Notes: generated by a model not told the origin, from the letters alone. Shown: positions 8,574-16,792, numbered from the stretch's first letter. The stretch: 64,000 bases of DNA from an uncultured bacterium (GCA_950022495.1 CATLLJ010000004.1:111830-175829); one strand, 5' to 3'. Numbers and translations: made by a program.

Positions 8574-9543
8574 AATTATAACCTTCTTTCATCTGCATTA
8601 AATGATTAATAATTTCTTCCTTAAAGTTTTGTGGTTCAAGAACTTTACTATGGTTTGTCAGTGATAAAATTCTTTGAGTAATTTCAAATTTATTTTGTGA
8701 TTTTATTTCAACAATTAGTTTATTTTTATTTTCGTCAATAATTTTTTCACAGTTTAAAAGTTCAAAATTTGAAAAATCTTTTTTATAAAGTTCGTATTCT
8801 ACAGTAATTGTCGGGACATTTAATTTTGTTTCTTTAATATTTACTCCGATGATTTTTATTATTCGTGAAACAAGCAGGCTGTAGTAGTTGTTATATTCTG
8901 AATTTATTCCGCAGACATATAGTTTGCCGTTAGTTATTTCAAGTTTATCTACAAGTATAGTTATATTTTTTTTGCCTGAATTTAGAGAATTATATAAAAT
9001 TATTATTTCCGTATGATTTTTCTCATAATGTAATAAATCATTGATTATTTCAGGTTGAATATTATTGAGCGGTGATATGTTTTTTAATTTAATTTTTAAA
9101 TCTTCGTTGGTGATATATTTAGAAAATTTTTCAAAAAAGTTTTGTAAACATATTAAATCTGAAATTTCAATTGATTTTGAAATAGCTGTATAAATTTTCA
9201 GAATACTATTAGCTTGATTTTCGTTAATTTTAAGTTCAAATGGGTGTGTATCTATTGAGTAGTAAGTGATTCCGTCTATGGATTTTCTGCTTATTTTACA
9301 GCCGATTTTTCTCAATGAATTAAGGTAAACTCTAAGTGTATCAATAGAAACAGACTCATGCAGATATTCATGATTTTCAATTGCATACTTGAGTTGTTCA
9401 TAAGATTTTGGACCTTCTAATAGCAGCGTAAATATGAGTATGGACTTAAATCCGGTAAAAGACATGAGATTATATGTTATTTTTTTATTTTTCATAAATT
9501 CTTTCATCGTCTTTTCTCTCATTCTTAAAATCCAATCTATCAC
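8563..9543 (-). CDS. WYL-type transcriptional regulator, first of a tandem pair
   Basis: Up to 326 residues. Residues ~20-85 look like a winged helix (LLEGPKSYEQLKYAIE...LRVYLNSLRKIGCKISR), then a helical linker, a WYL-like domain (~175-240, GKLYVCGINSEYNNYYSLLV) and a C-terminal domain. The longest frame starts with GTG at 9543; ATGs at 9522 and 9507 are alternatives and none has a strong ribosome site, so the N-terminus is uncertain. It overlaps the downstream homologue by 11 bases. Very Asn/Lys/Ile-rich, with stronger AT bias than the metabolic genes. Confidence 0.65.
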   Translation of the reverse strand: MIDWILRMREKTMKEFMKNKKITYNLMSFTGFKSILIFTLLLEGPKSYEQLKYAIENHEYLHESVSIDTLRVYLNSLRKIGCKISRKSIDGITYYSIDTHPFELKINENQANSILKIYTAISKSIEISDLICLQNFFEKFSKYITNEDLKIKLKNISPLNNIQPEIINDLLHYEKNHTEIIILYNSLNSGKKNITILVDKLEITNGKLYVCGINSEYNNYYSLLVSRIIKIIGVNIKETKLNVPTITVEYELYKKDFSNFELLNCEKIIDENKNKLIVEIKSQNKFEITQRILSLTNHSKVLEPQNFKEEIINHLMQMKEGYNFEN

Positions 9544-9758
9544 AAACTTTCAGTAATTTCTAATCTTTAACATTCCATGCCGCATTTTTTTTATGTAATT
9601 TATAAAAGTCAAACAAAAAATGTATAAATTTTTACATGTATTCATTAAGTTTTCTTCATTAAGATTTTATAACACGAATTTTTTCTTAGAGTTTCAAGGG
9701 GCATGGTCAAATGTAAAAATTTAATAATATTTTTTTACTTGTAATCGTTAAAATTTAG

Positions 9759-10085
9759 GACTACAGTAAAAGACATAAAGAAAGCCGAATTAAAATCAAA
9801 GGTTGCCAGACAAGCGGAAGGAATAATTACTGAAAAGTAATTAAAGAATAGAAAAGAATAATTGGACAGTAGAAACAGAGGTGATGGTGAAGTAGTCCAA
9901 AAGGGAAAAGAGATTATTGAGGTACAGTATTTTAAAACTGTGTGATTAGGGATATTTTTTAGTTTACAATATGAATTATTTGTATATCTAATTTGGGAGT
10001 TTAAGTAAAAAGCTTAGAGAGAGTGATGGATAGTTGTAAACTTTTTAATTAGTTCGTGCTTGCATAAGTACGGGCTTTTTTATAT
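9759..10085 (+). ncRNA. Candidate structured transcript upstream of anmK
   Basis: The 550-base gap 9544-10094 has no supported gene but has unusual pairing: GGACTAC (from 9759) with GTAGTCC (near 9893); TAATTACT-GAAA-AGTAATTA, a hairpin with a GNRA loop, near 9826-9845; and AGTTTACAA (9961-9969) with TTGTAAACT (10034-10042). It ends in an intrinsic terminator at 10052-10081. I do not recognise it as tmRNA, RNase P RNA, SRP RNA or a common riboswitch. A short open stretch near 9770-9840 reading VKDIKKAELKSKVARQAEG could instead be a decayed gene. The upstream 9544-9758 is AT-rich and featureless. Confidence 0.3.
10052..10081 (+). terminator. Intrinsic terminator directly before anmK
   Basis: GTTCGTGCTT-GCAT-AAGTACGGGC (stem with two G-T pairs) followed by six Ts. 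It ends 13 bases before the anmK start codon, so it must end an upstream transcript or act as an attenuator. Confidence 0.65.
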
Positions 10086-10094
10086 GATGGTTTT

Positions 10095-11231
10095 ATGGAA
10101 GAGTTAGAAGTTAAAAGAGTTATTGCATTAATGTCAGGTACTTCTTGTGACAGTATTGATGCAGGTTTGTGCGAAGTTTATCCTGATATGTCTGTTAAAC
10201 TTATCAGCGGTATTAATTATAAATATTCTGAACATATTCGTTCTAAAATATTTCAAATTTTTAGAGGGGAAGCGTCAGTAAAAGATTTATGCCAGATGAA
10301 TTTTGCAATAGGAGAATGTTTTGCAAATGCGGCAAATGTTTTAATTCAAGAGTTTGGAAAACCTGATTTTATATCAAGTCATGGTCAAACGGTTTATCAT
10401 TATCCTTTTGATGAAAAAATTGATAATGTTAGTTTAAAAAGTACTTTGCAAATTGGTGAAAGTTCGGTTATATCACAGCTTACAGGTTGTATGACAGTTT
10501 CTAATTTCAGGGAAGCTGATATTGCACAAGGCGGTCAGGGTGCACCGTTAGTTTGTTTTGCAGATGAAAAATGGTTTAAAAACAGTAAATGTAAGGGTAA
10601 GAATTTTGCAATACAAAATATTGGTGGAATTTCAAATGTAACAGTTGTCTCTCAAGATTTTGATACATTCGGGTTTGATACCGGTCTTGGTAATATTATG
10701 ATTGATTATTGCATGAATAAATATTTCTCACTTCCTTATGATAAAGACGGAGAAGTTGCAAAATCCGGTATAGTTTCTTACTCATGGTTGGATTGCTTAA
10801 TGCAGGATGAATACTATTTTATGGAACCTCCAAAATCTACCGGAAGAGAATATTTTTCTCCTGAATATATTGAGAAGGCTCTTAAATTTGCACCGGAAGA
10901 TCCGAAAGATATTATTGCAACAGTTACTGCTTTAACAGCCAAAACTATTGCATCTGCCTATGAAAGATTTATTTATCCTCAAGTGGGAATTCATGAGGCT
11001 GTTGTTTGCGGCGGAGGTGCTTATAATCCAACTTTAATGAAGTTTTTAAGAACATATTTACCATCTTATATAGATTTAAAAACTTGTGAAGATTACGGTA
11101 TTTCTAATAACTTCAAAGAAGTCATGGCATTTGCACTATTAGGATATTGTACATATTATGGTATTCCTAACAATCTTCCTTGTTGTACAGGTGCAAAAAA
11201 ACGTGTTGTTATGGGTAAAATATCTTATTAA
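10095..11231 (+). CDS. anmK: Anhydro-N-acetylmuramic acid kinase
   Basis: A 378-residue member of the AnmK family, which phosphorylates and opens 1,6-anhydro-MurNAc to MurNAc-6-phosphate in peptidoglycan recycling. Diagnostic segments are ALMSGTSCDSIDAGL (ATP-binding loop), SSHGQTVYHYP, NFREADIAQGGQGAPLV with the catalytic Asp, FDTGLGN, and VCGGGAYNPTLM near the C-terminus. Length matches the family. There is no Shine-Dalgarno; a TATAT-like element ends about ten bases before the ATG, so a leaderless or very short-leader message is possible. No other recycling gene is adjacent. It converges tail to tail with mntP. Confidence 0.95.
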   Translation: MEELEVKRVIALMSGTSCDSIDAGLCEVYPDMSVKLISGINYKYSEHIRSKIFQIFRGEASVKDLCQMNFAIGECFANAANVLIQEFGKPDFISSHGQTVYHYPFDEKIDNVSLKSTLQIGESSVISQLTGCMTVSNFREADIAQGGQGAPLVCFADEKWFKNSKCKGKNFAIQNIGGISNVTVVSQDFDTFGFDTGLGNIMIDYCMNKYFSLPYDKDGEVAKSGIVSYSWLDCLMQDEYYFMEPPKSTGREYFSPEYIEKALKFAPEDPKDIIATVTALTAKTIASAYERFIYPQVGIHEAVVCGGGAYNPTLMKFLRTYLPSYIDLKTCEDYGISNNFKEVMAFALLGYCTYYGIPNNLPCCTGAKKRVVMGKISY

Positions 11232-11771
11232 TTAGATTAATGATTTAACAGCCAGTCCTATTAATATTATGCCGCCTGTTATTTCAAGATATTTTGATGG
11301 AAATTTTTTAACGAAATTTCCAGTCCAAAATCCTGTTAATGACATTATGAAAGAGGCAATCCCTATTATAAGTGTTGAAATTAAAAGACTTGTATGTGTA
11401 AGTTTTATTGTTGCACCGGAAACAAGTGCATCAATACTTGTTGCAATTCCTAAGCTTATCAAACATTTCAAACCTATGCACTGTATTTCTTCCTGTTTTT
11501 GCTGGAATGATTCAAGGATAAATTTTGCTCCGAGTATAAAGAATATTCCAAAGACAATCCATTTGCTGAAAGGTACAATTAATTTGTATAAAGATTCTGT
11601 GCCGATGTACCCTATTACCGGCATGAGCCCTTGAAATAATCCCATAATTAATGCAAGGTTTATTGAATTTTTTGTTCTATTGCATTTAAAAATAATGCCC
11701 TGTGAAAAAGAAACTACAAGACAATCAATCCCCAATGCTACTGCAAGTAATATTATATCAATTAAGTTCAA
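11232..11771 (-). CDS. mntP: Manganese efflux pump MntP-like
   Basis: A 179-residue, six-helix membrane protein of the MntP (DUF204) family, which exports Mn2+. The two internal half-repeats are visible: AVALGIDCLVVSFSQG near the N-terminus and IATSIDALVSGATI near residue 110, each with the conserved Asp in the membrane. It starts inside the end of the DUF4127 gene (14-base overlap), so translation is probably coupled. I saw no yybP-ykoY manganese riboswitch, because no leader exists at this position. Confidence 0.9.
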   Translation of the reverse strand: MNLIDIILLAVALGIDCLVVSFSQGIIFKCNRTKNSINLALIMGLFQGLMPVIGYIGTESLYKLIVPFSKWIVFGIFFILGAKFILESFQQKQEEIQCIGLKCLISLGIATSIDALVSGATIKLTHTSLLISTLIIGIASFIMSLTGFWTGNFVKKFPSKYLEITGGIILIGLAVKSLI

Positions 11772-13101
11772 TTTCTACCTCAAATAATCTTTCCCAGGGG
11801 TAAGTGTATTTTGCATTTATCTCTGTATTCAAAACTTCACTAACAATTTTTTCATAATCTTTCATTTTGTCTGAAAGATTTTCAATGTTCGGAGTTGTTA
11901 ATGATTGGCGAATATTTGCCTGATATGCCCAGTCATCCAAAAATCTTGTAATCTGGAGTTTTTTAAAAGCATCAGTGTTATATTTTTTAGCAAGATATTT
12001 AACCTTCGCACCGCAGATAAGACTTCCTAAGGTATTTGCAGATGTATTCCATGCTGAATAACCGTAGAAATTCTTATCATCAATTTTGTTTTTAAATAAT
12101 TCTTTTACAAAATTATTATCCGCTCCATTTGCAAATCGAACATCAGCAATCATATAAGGTTTATCAGGTGAGCAGAAAGTTTTTGAAAAACTTTCTGTGT
12201 TTACTTTCATGACAATTTCACCCTGTTTTTCGCGGAAATTATTAATATATATAATAATATCAGCTTTCTCTGGCTCTGTAACTATTCCTCCTGCAAGTTC
12301 AATTTGTCCAAGAACGGATTTTTCTATTGAAACATCTTCGTAGTTAGAGATTAAATCTTTTTCATCCGGTTCTAAAAATATCGGGCAAATTTTGATTTCG
12401 CCTTCAATAGCACGAGAAAGAAGACTCAGTGGAATTTCGTCTGCACCTGTTTTTGTAAATCCGCCCATTTGTTCAAGAAGTTTTGCTTCCTGAACATTAA
12501 ATCCGAATTCTGCACAGTCATCTTTTGAGAATATTAATGTGTCAAATAAGCCTTGTTTTTGCCATTCCAGATAAATTTTGTTTATTTCAAAATTACGTTT
12601 TCGTGTTTCTATATAATCGTCAAGAATATCTGAAGGAATTATATTTGTTATGCAGCTTTCGCAGCCGAGTTTGTGGGTCTGGTATGAGTAATCAAAAATC
12701 TTTTTGCCCCATTTTGACCAGTATTCTTTTTCCTCTTCGTTATAGTTATTGTTAGAAATTCTCATAATACTTGAGAATGCATATATTTTACATTTTTTTT
12801 CTAAAAGAATATTTTTTAAAGTTTCTATTCTGGATTTGATTTCTTCAAATGTTTCAGGGCATCGTCTTGACGGAATTAATCCGCCGTATGCAAGTGTATC
12901 GAGCGATAAAACAATTGCATCAAGTTCGGGAAGTGATTTTAACCATTCAAAAAGTTTATTAATATCAGCACACTTTTTTAAATCGCCTAAAAACTTTCGG
13001 TCAGGGATATAGAATTCAATTTCCTCATCTATTCCTGCAATAATTTCAGGCAGTGTGTAACATACCGGTCTGTTATCTATTGGTACAAATCCTATTTTCA
13101 T
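11758..13101 (-). CDS. DUF4127 family protein
   Basis: A 447-residue protein starting MKIGFVPIDNRPVCY, a typical DUF4127 opening, with the family segments LSLDTLAYGGLIPSRR (~residues 65-80), ISNNNYNEEEKEYW, and SAWNTSANTLGS near residue 350. No signal peptide or membrane helix. The biochemical role of the family is not known to me. It is the first gene of a two-gene unit with mntP and is divergent from menG, with 47 bases between their starts. Confidence 0.85.
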   Translation of the reverse strand: MKIGFVPIDNRPVCYTLPEIIAGIDEEIEFYIPDRKFLGDLKKCADINKLFEWLKSLPELDAIVLSLDTLAYGGLIPSRRCPETFEEIKSRIETLKNILLEKKCKIYAFSSIMRISNNNYNEEEKEYWSKWGKKIFDYSYQTHKLGCESCITNIIPSDILDDYIETRKRNFEINKIYLEWQKQGLFDTLIFSKDDCAEFGFNVQEAKLLEQMGGFTKTGADEIPLSLLSRAIEGEIKICPIFLEPDEKDLISNYEDVSIEKSVLGQIELAGGIVTEPEKADIIIYINNFREKQGEIVMKVNTESFSKTFCSPDKPYMIADVRFANGADNNFVKELFKNKIDDKNFYGYSAWNTSANTLGSLICGAKVKYLAKKYNTDAFKKLQITRFLDDWAYQANIRQSLTTPNIENLSDKMKDYEKIVSEVLNTEINAKYTYPWERLFEVEIELN

Positions 13102-13148
13102 AATATAATTGTAGTCTAAATTTTAATTTAGGCAAAGGAGTTTACATT

Positions 13149-13817
13149 ATGGAATGCGATAAAAATCCTAAAAAGATAAAGTCTATGTTTGATGAGATTT
13201 CCGGATATTATGATTTCATGAATAATTTTATTTCTTTAGGAACGCATTATTTATTAAAGTTTCTGGCAATAAGAGAACTTGATATTAAGCCCAGAACTAT
13301 GATTTTGGATTTGTGCTGCGGAACAGGTGATTTTACAAAAATCATATCTAAATTTTATCCCAGAGCAAAAATTATCGGCTTGGATTTTTCAGAAGAAATG
13401 TTGAAGTTAGCAAAAAAGAAAAATCCAAACGGGGTTTTTGTTAATGGCGACTGTACAAATATTCCTTTTGGAGATGAGGAATTTGATTATATAACAATGG
13501 GATTTGGATTGAGAAATATTCAAGACAGACAAAAAGCTCTATCTGAAGCCTATAGAGTTTTGAATAAAGGTGGAAAATTTCTGCATCTGGATTTTGGATT
13601 GCACAATAATGCAGGTAAAATTTTTAATATAATCGTTCCGGTTATCGTAAGAATTTTTAAAGGTAATTTTAAACATTATGAATATTTATTAGCCTCAAAG
13701 GATTCATTCCCTGAGCCGTTGGACTTATGTAAAGAGTTTGAAACCGCAGGATTTAAATACGTTAAAAGCTGCGGTTATCTGTTTAATTCAATTTCGGTTT
13801 TAATTGTGGAAAAATAA
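13149..13817 (+). CDS. menG: Demethylmenaquinone/ubiquinone-type C-methyltransferase
   Basis: A 222-residue class I SAM methyltransferase of the UbiE/MenG family, catalysing the C-methylation of a quinone precursor. The family N-terminus FDEISGYYDFMNNFISLG is present; the SAM-binding motif is ILDLCCGTGDF (~residues 57-67), followed by GLDFSEEML, and the family-specific FGLRNIQDRQKAL. Start ATG follows AAAGGAG at good spacing. It stands alone; no other menaquinone gene is in the window, so the quinone identity (menaquinone or plastoquinone-like) is not shown. Confidence 0.9.
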   Translation: MECDKNPKKIKSMFDEISGYYDFMNNFISLGTHYLLKFLAIRELDIKPRTMILDLCCGTGDFTKIISKFYPRAKIIGLDFSEEMLKLAKKKNPNGVFVNGDCTNIPFGDEEFDYITMGFGLRNIQDRQKALSEAYRVLNKGGKFLHLDFGLHNNAGKIFNIIVPVIVRIFKGNFKHYEYLLASKDSFPEPLDLCKEFETAGFKYVKSCGYLFNSISVLIVEK

Positions 13818-13822
13818 ACAGG

Positions 13823-14848
13823 TTAAAATACCCTGAATTTATTCCCGCCGCATAGAAAATCGCTTAATCCTTCAAATGTTTTTTCAAGAATAAATTCAAC
13901 TGATTCTTGTGTATCATAAGCCATGTGCGGTGTAATAATGACGTTAGGTAATTTGTTTAGCTCCTGTACAACTTTTGATTCTTCAAGGCACATGAGTGAG
14001 CTGCGTTCTAGTTGTTTTACGTGTTCTAAACAATTAGGATCTACACAGGCAACAACATCAAGTGCTGCACCGTTGATTTTTCCAATTTTAATATATTTCA
14101 AAAGTTCTTCAAGATTTACAAGTTCACCTCTTGATACATTTATAAAATATGAATTATCTTTCATTTTTTTTAGTTGATTACCTGATATCATGTGATAATT
14201 GTCTTCAGTAAACGGTGTGTGCAAAGAAATTATATCGGCATTTTCTAAAACTTTATCAAGATCAAGATATTCAACATTATATTTTTGTTCAAGTTCTTTT
14301 TTAGGATACGGGTCATGGGCAAGAATTTTCATACCAAACCCATGAGCGATAGCACAAACTCCTGCTCCGATAGCTCCGGTTCCAATGATTCCGAGGGTTA
14401 AGGTGTTAATGTCTCTCCCTGTGTAATTTTTCTGAATGCAGGAGCCGCTTTTAATAGCCTGTATCGCAGGGAATAATTGTCTTATTAGTGCAAGGATTAA
14501 TGTATAAGTAAACTGTGCAACAGAAGTATTCCCGTATTTTTCAACGTTAATTAAAGCAATATTATTTTTTGTACAAGGTTCAATCATGATATGGTCATAT
14601 CCGGTTGAACGTGTAGAAATAATTCGTAAATTTTTAAATTTTTCCAGTACTTTATCAGTAATATCCGAGGTTATAAAAATGCTGATAATTGTTGTATTTT
14701 CTAAATCTTCTTCTGATAGGTTATTTACTGTTTCTTCATTAAGACTTTCTGTAAAAAATTTTATATTAAATTTGTCGAGATTTTTATTTTTTTCAAAGAA
14801 TGGTTTTTCGGATTCTCTTAAATCAAAAAACAACATTTTGCATGACAT
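13823..14848 (-). CDS. D-isomer-specific 2-hydroxyacid dehydrogenase (D-lactate dehydrogenase-like)
   Basis: A 341-residue NAD-dependent dehydrogenase. The nucleotide-binding loop is GIIGTGAIGAGVCAIAHGFG (~residues 149-168) with an acidic residue 20 residues later (AHDPYP), which favours NAD. The catalytic Arg lies in INVSRGELV, the Glu region follows, and the catalytic His is in ITPHMAYDTQESV. The substrate is probably pyruvate/D-lactate or a similar 2-oxoacid, consistent with fermentation. ATG preceded by AAGGAGAAA. It converges with menG with only a 5-base gap. Confidence 0.85.
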   Translation of the reverse strand: MSCKMLFFDLRESEKPFFEKNKNLDKFNIKFFTESLNEETVNNLSEEDLENTTIISIFITSDITDKVLEKFKNLRIISTRSTGYDHIMIEPCTKNNIALINVEKYGNTSVAQFTYTLILALIRQLFPAIQAIKSGSCIQKNYTGRDINTLTLGIIGTGAIGAGVCAIAHGFGMKILAHDPYPKKELEQKYNVEYLDLDKVLENADIISLHTPFTEDNYHMISGNQLKKMKDNSYFINVSRGELVNLEELLKYIKIGKINGAALDVVACVDPNCLEHVKQLERSSLMCLEESKVVQELNKLPNVIITPHMAYDTQESVEFILEKTFEGLSDFLCGGNKFRVF

Positions 14849-15001
14849 AATTATTTCTCCTTGTTTATTTAACTATTATTTTTTTTCAATGTTAAAAATC
14901 TATTGTACAAAGGTATAGGGTTCTTGTTTTGAAAGATTAACCAAAACTCTAATGTTAACTTAAACAAAAACATTTATCTTTAAATAGAAAGGAGTTTATA
15001 C

Positions 15002-15487
15002 ATGAATCATGATTTAATTGTGCGAGAGCCTGAGTTATATTTTGATAGTATACATCAGGAATTAGATAATTTTTTAAGAGATACCTTTTTTACACATTCT
15101 TTTGGTCATCCTTTAAATATAATTAAAAATTCTATAATGCGTCCGGCAGTAGAGGTTATACAGAATAAAGATAATTACAAAGTTAGGGTACAGCTTCCGG
15201 GTGTTAAAAAAGATAATATCGAAGTTGAACTGGATAACGACTTTATGACAATTACTGCAGTTACTCAAGAAGAAAAAGAAGAAAAACAAGAAGCAGAACA
15301 TAATGCCAGATACCACACTTCAGAATTCCGTTATGGTAAATACCAGAGAACTATTTCTTTCGATCAGCCGATAAAGACCGAAGAAGCAAAAGCTAAATAT
15401 AAAGATGGTGTTTTATGTATTACTATTCCAAAGCAGAATATTGAAGCTACAAAACCGAAAAAATTAGCTATCGAAACTCATGAATAA
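15002..15487 (+). CDS. hsp20: Small heat-shock protein, Hsp20 family
   Basis: A 161-residue ATP-independent holdase chaperone. The alpha-crystallin domain spans ~residues 45-140: MRPAVEVIQNKDNYKVRVQL and KDNIEVELDNDFMTITA, followed by the conserved FRYGKYQRTISF strand and YKDGVLCITIPK, the family's C-terminal signature A-x-x-x-G-V-L. A short C-terminal tail with an incomplete I-x-I anchor follows. ATG preceded by AAAGGAG. I saw no CIRCE or ROSE element upstream. A structured RNA candidate and terminator follow directly. Confidence 0.95.
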   Translation: MNHDLIVREPELYFDSIHQELDNFLRDTFFTHSFGHPLNIIKNSIMRPAVEVIQNKDNYKVRVQLPGVKKDNIEVELDNDFMTITAVTQEEKEEKQEAEHNARYHTSEFRYGKYQRTISFDQPIKTEEAKAKYKDGVLCITIPKQNIEATKPKKLAIETHE

Positions 15488-15500
15488 GTTTTTGTATCCT

Positions 15501-15650
15501 AAAAGCCGAGTTCTCCCGCGACATTTGCGGGCATGCAATAGTGCGGCTGGATATGAAACGGTTGTTTTGCCGGGGAGCATGAACCGGTGAGTGCGACAAC
15601 CGATAACAGAAACTACAGACTGTGTATTATTTTCAGTCTGTAGTTTTTTT
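15501..15650 (+). ncRNA. Structured RNA candidate with intrinsic terminator, downstream of hsp20
   Basis: A GC-rich island in an AT-rich setting. Visible pairings: AGCCG (15504-15508)/CGGCT (15544-15548) enclosing CCCGC (15515-15519)/GCGGG (15527-15531); CGGTTGT (15559-15565)/ACAACCG (15596-15602) enclosing CCGG (15570)/CCGG (15584). CTCCC (15513) and GGGAG (15573) could form a pseudoknot between the two domains. A perfect 13-bp terminator follows. It may be a 3'-UTR-derived RNA of hsp20 or an independent ncRNA; I saw no clear promoter of its own. I do not recognise the class. The nearby raiA/hpf gene makes the raiA-motif RNA worth testing. Confidence 0.55.
15610..15650 (+). terminator. Intrinsic terminator of the structured RNA / hsp20
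   Basis: A perfect 13-bp stem AAACTACAGACTG/CAGTCTGTAGTTT with an 11-base loop and a run of seven Ts. Confidence 0.92.
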
Positions 15651-15663
15651 GATATTATTAGTC

Positions 15664-15852
15664 AGGTGGACAATCAATCAGGCTATATTAAAAATATTTT
15701 ACAAATCTTAATGCGGTTCAAAATCATGCAAAACCATGTCATATCATGGTTTACACGGGTTAGGAAATCTGTATACCATGTCAGGACATGGTTTCAGGGG
15801 GTGATTGACTCGCGAAATATAGGCTATAATTCAAGTATAGCTTGTTGTTACA
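15664..15852. other. Region of repeated ACCATGTCA hairpins
   Basis: ACCATGTCA occurs at 15733 and 15775, each forming a hairpin with a following CATGGTTT (stems 15731-15738/15745-15752 and 15775-15782/15785-15792). TCAATCA (15674-15680) can pair with TGATTGA (15802-15808) to enclose both. No ribosome site or credible open frame is present, so this is an RNA or DNA structure rather than a gene. Confidence 0.35.
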
Positions 15853-15878
15853 AAACTTCATAACAACATGTTCCGCCC

Positions 15879-15906
15879 TTGAAAAAAAACTCTTATTTTC
15901 TATAAT
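15879..15906 (+). promoter_or_regulatory. Sigma-70 promoter of the small Cys-rich protein gene
   Basis: TTGAAA (15879-15884), 16-base spacer, TATAAT (15901-15906). It gives a leader of about 100 bases containing two copies of ATATCGAT inside short palindromes. Confidence 0.65.
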
Positions 15907-16014
15907 GAGTATATGAAGTCGAAAGACATTGATATGACGGCTTTAGGGGAGATATATCGATATAGTTAGTTTGGGATATCGATTTGTTAATCAGATAAGT
16001 GGAGATTATATAAA

Positions 16015-16236
16015 TTGTTTAGAAGTAGGGATATGGGAAGAGCAGTTGCAGTAAGAAGATGGACGACTACTGCACTTGAATGTTATAAAAGAGGCTGTAA
16101 TTGTGAAGGTTGTTTCTATAGAGACTTTTTCAGCGGTTCATCTCAAAAATGTCAAATGAAAGCATCTGTTTTAGAATTAGTTAGAGTTATTGGAACTCCG
16201 GATGTAGAATTACCTCAATTTTTAGCAGATGAATAA
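16015..16236 (+). CDS. Small cysteine-rich protein, probable metal binder
   Basis: A 73-residue basic protein of unrecognised family. Five cysteines are arranged as CYKRGCNCEGC (C-x4-C-x-C-x2-C) followed by QKCQM, which suggests a small zinc or iron site. The C-terminal part (ASVLELVRVIGTPDVEL) could form a helix-turn-helix-like region, so a DNA- or RNA-binding role is possible but unproven. The longest frame starts at TTG 16015, 10 bases after GGAG; an ATG at 16033 with AGTAGGGAT before it is an equally good start (67 residues). A strong promoter lies upstream and raiA/hpf follows on its own promoter. Confidence 0.75.
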   Translation: MFRSRDMGRAVAVRRWTTTALECYKRGCNCEGCFYRDFFSGSSQKCQMKASVLELVRVIGTPDVELPQFLADE

Positions 16237-16277
16237 TTAACCGGAACTTTTTAAGTTTGTTTTAGAAATTTTAAGAA

Positions 16278-16305
16278 GTCACCCTGAACTTGTTTTAGGG
16301 TATCT
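16278..16305. repeat. Short REP-like hairpin (GTCACCCTGA type)
   Basis: GTCACCCTGAACTTG followed by TTTTAGGGTATCT; ACCCT/AGGGT form a short stem. Same type as the elements at 4171, 39366 and 53464. Confidence 0.5.
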
Positions 16306-16329
16306 TATATAAATAATGCTAATTTACCC

Positions 16330-16358
16330 TTTAAAAATTATTAAATCTGTGTTATACT
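16330..16358 (+). promoter_or_regulatory. Sigma-70 promoter of raiA/hpf
   Basis: TTTAAA (16330-16335), 17-base spacer, TATACT (16353-16358). Transcription should start near 16365, giving a ~25-base leader with GGAGG before the ATG. Confidence 0.65.
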
Positions 16359-16390
16359 GACAAAGCAGTATTGAAAATTGGAGGTTTTAA

Positions 16391-16771
16391 ATGCACATTC
16401 ATGTAAACGGTAGAAACATTGAAATTACAGAAGCTATTAAAGCGTATGTAAAAGAAAAAATCGGTAAGGTAGCTACACGTTATGACCAAATTCAAGGAAT
16501 TGACGTTGTGTTATCTGTAATTAAAAATCCTTCTGCAGAAGGTAAACACATTGCTGAAGTTTCTTGTAAGATGAGCACAGGTGTTATTCGTTGTGAAGAA
16601 GCTGCTGAATCTATGTATGCAAGTATTGACCTTTTAGCTGACAAGCTTGCAAGACAAATTACAAAATTTAAAGACAAAAATATTTCTTCAGACAAAGCGT
16701 CTATCAGAACAGAAGTTCAAGCTGAAGATGAAGTTGAAGAAGTTGCTGAAGTAAAAGCAATGGAAGACTAG
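16391..16771 (+). CDS. hpf: Ribosome hibernation promoting factor, short type
   Basis: A 126-residue HPF/YfiA (RaiA) protein, which binds the 30S decoding region and inactivates ribosomes in stationary phase or stress. The family opening MHIHVNGRNIEITEAIKAYV is followed by KIGKVATRYDQ, a central beta strand region and the basic helix DLLADKLARQITKFKDK. It lacks the long C-terminal dimerisation domain found in long HPFs and ends in an acidic tail (EDEVEEVAEVKAMED). Good GGAGG site, own promoter and own terminator, so it is monocistronic. Confidence 0.93.
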   Translation: MHIHVNGRNIEITEAIKAYVKEKIGKVATRYDQIQGIDVVLSVIKNPSAEGKHIAEVSCKMSTGVIRCEEAAESMYASIDLLADKLARQITKFKDKNISSDKASIRTEVQAEDEVEEVAEVKAMED

Positions 16772-16792
16772 TTTTTACAAATCAATCTTAAT

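Noticed and set aside
15712-15735. GGTTCAAAATC resembling a tRNA T-loop
   Set aside because: No matching T-stem, acceptor stem or anticodon arm could be drawn around it.
15591-15863. 90-residue open frame after hsp20
   Set aside because: It begins inside the structured RNA, crosses a perfect terminator and has no ribosome site.
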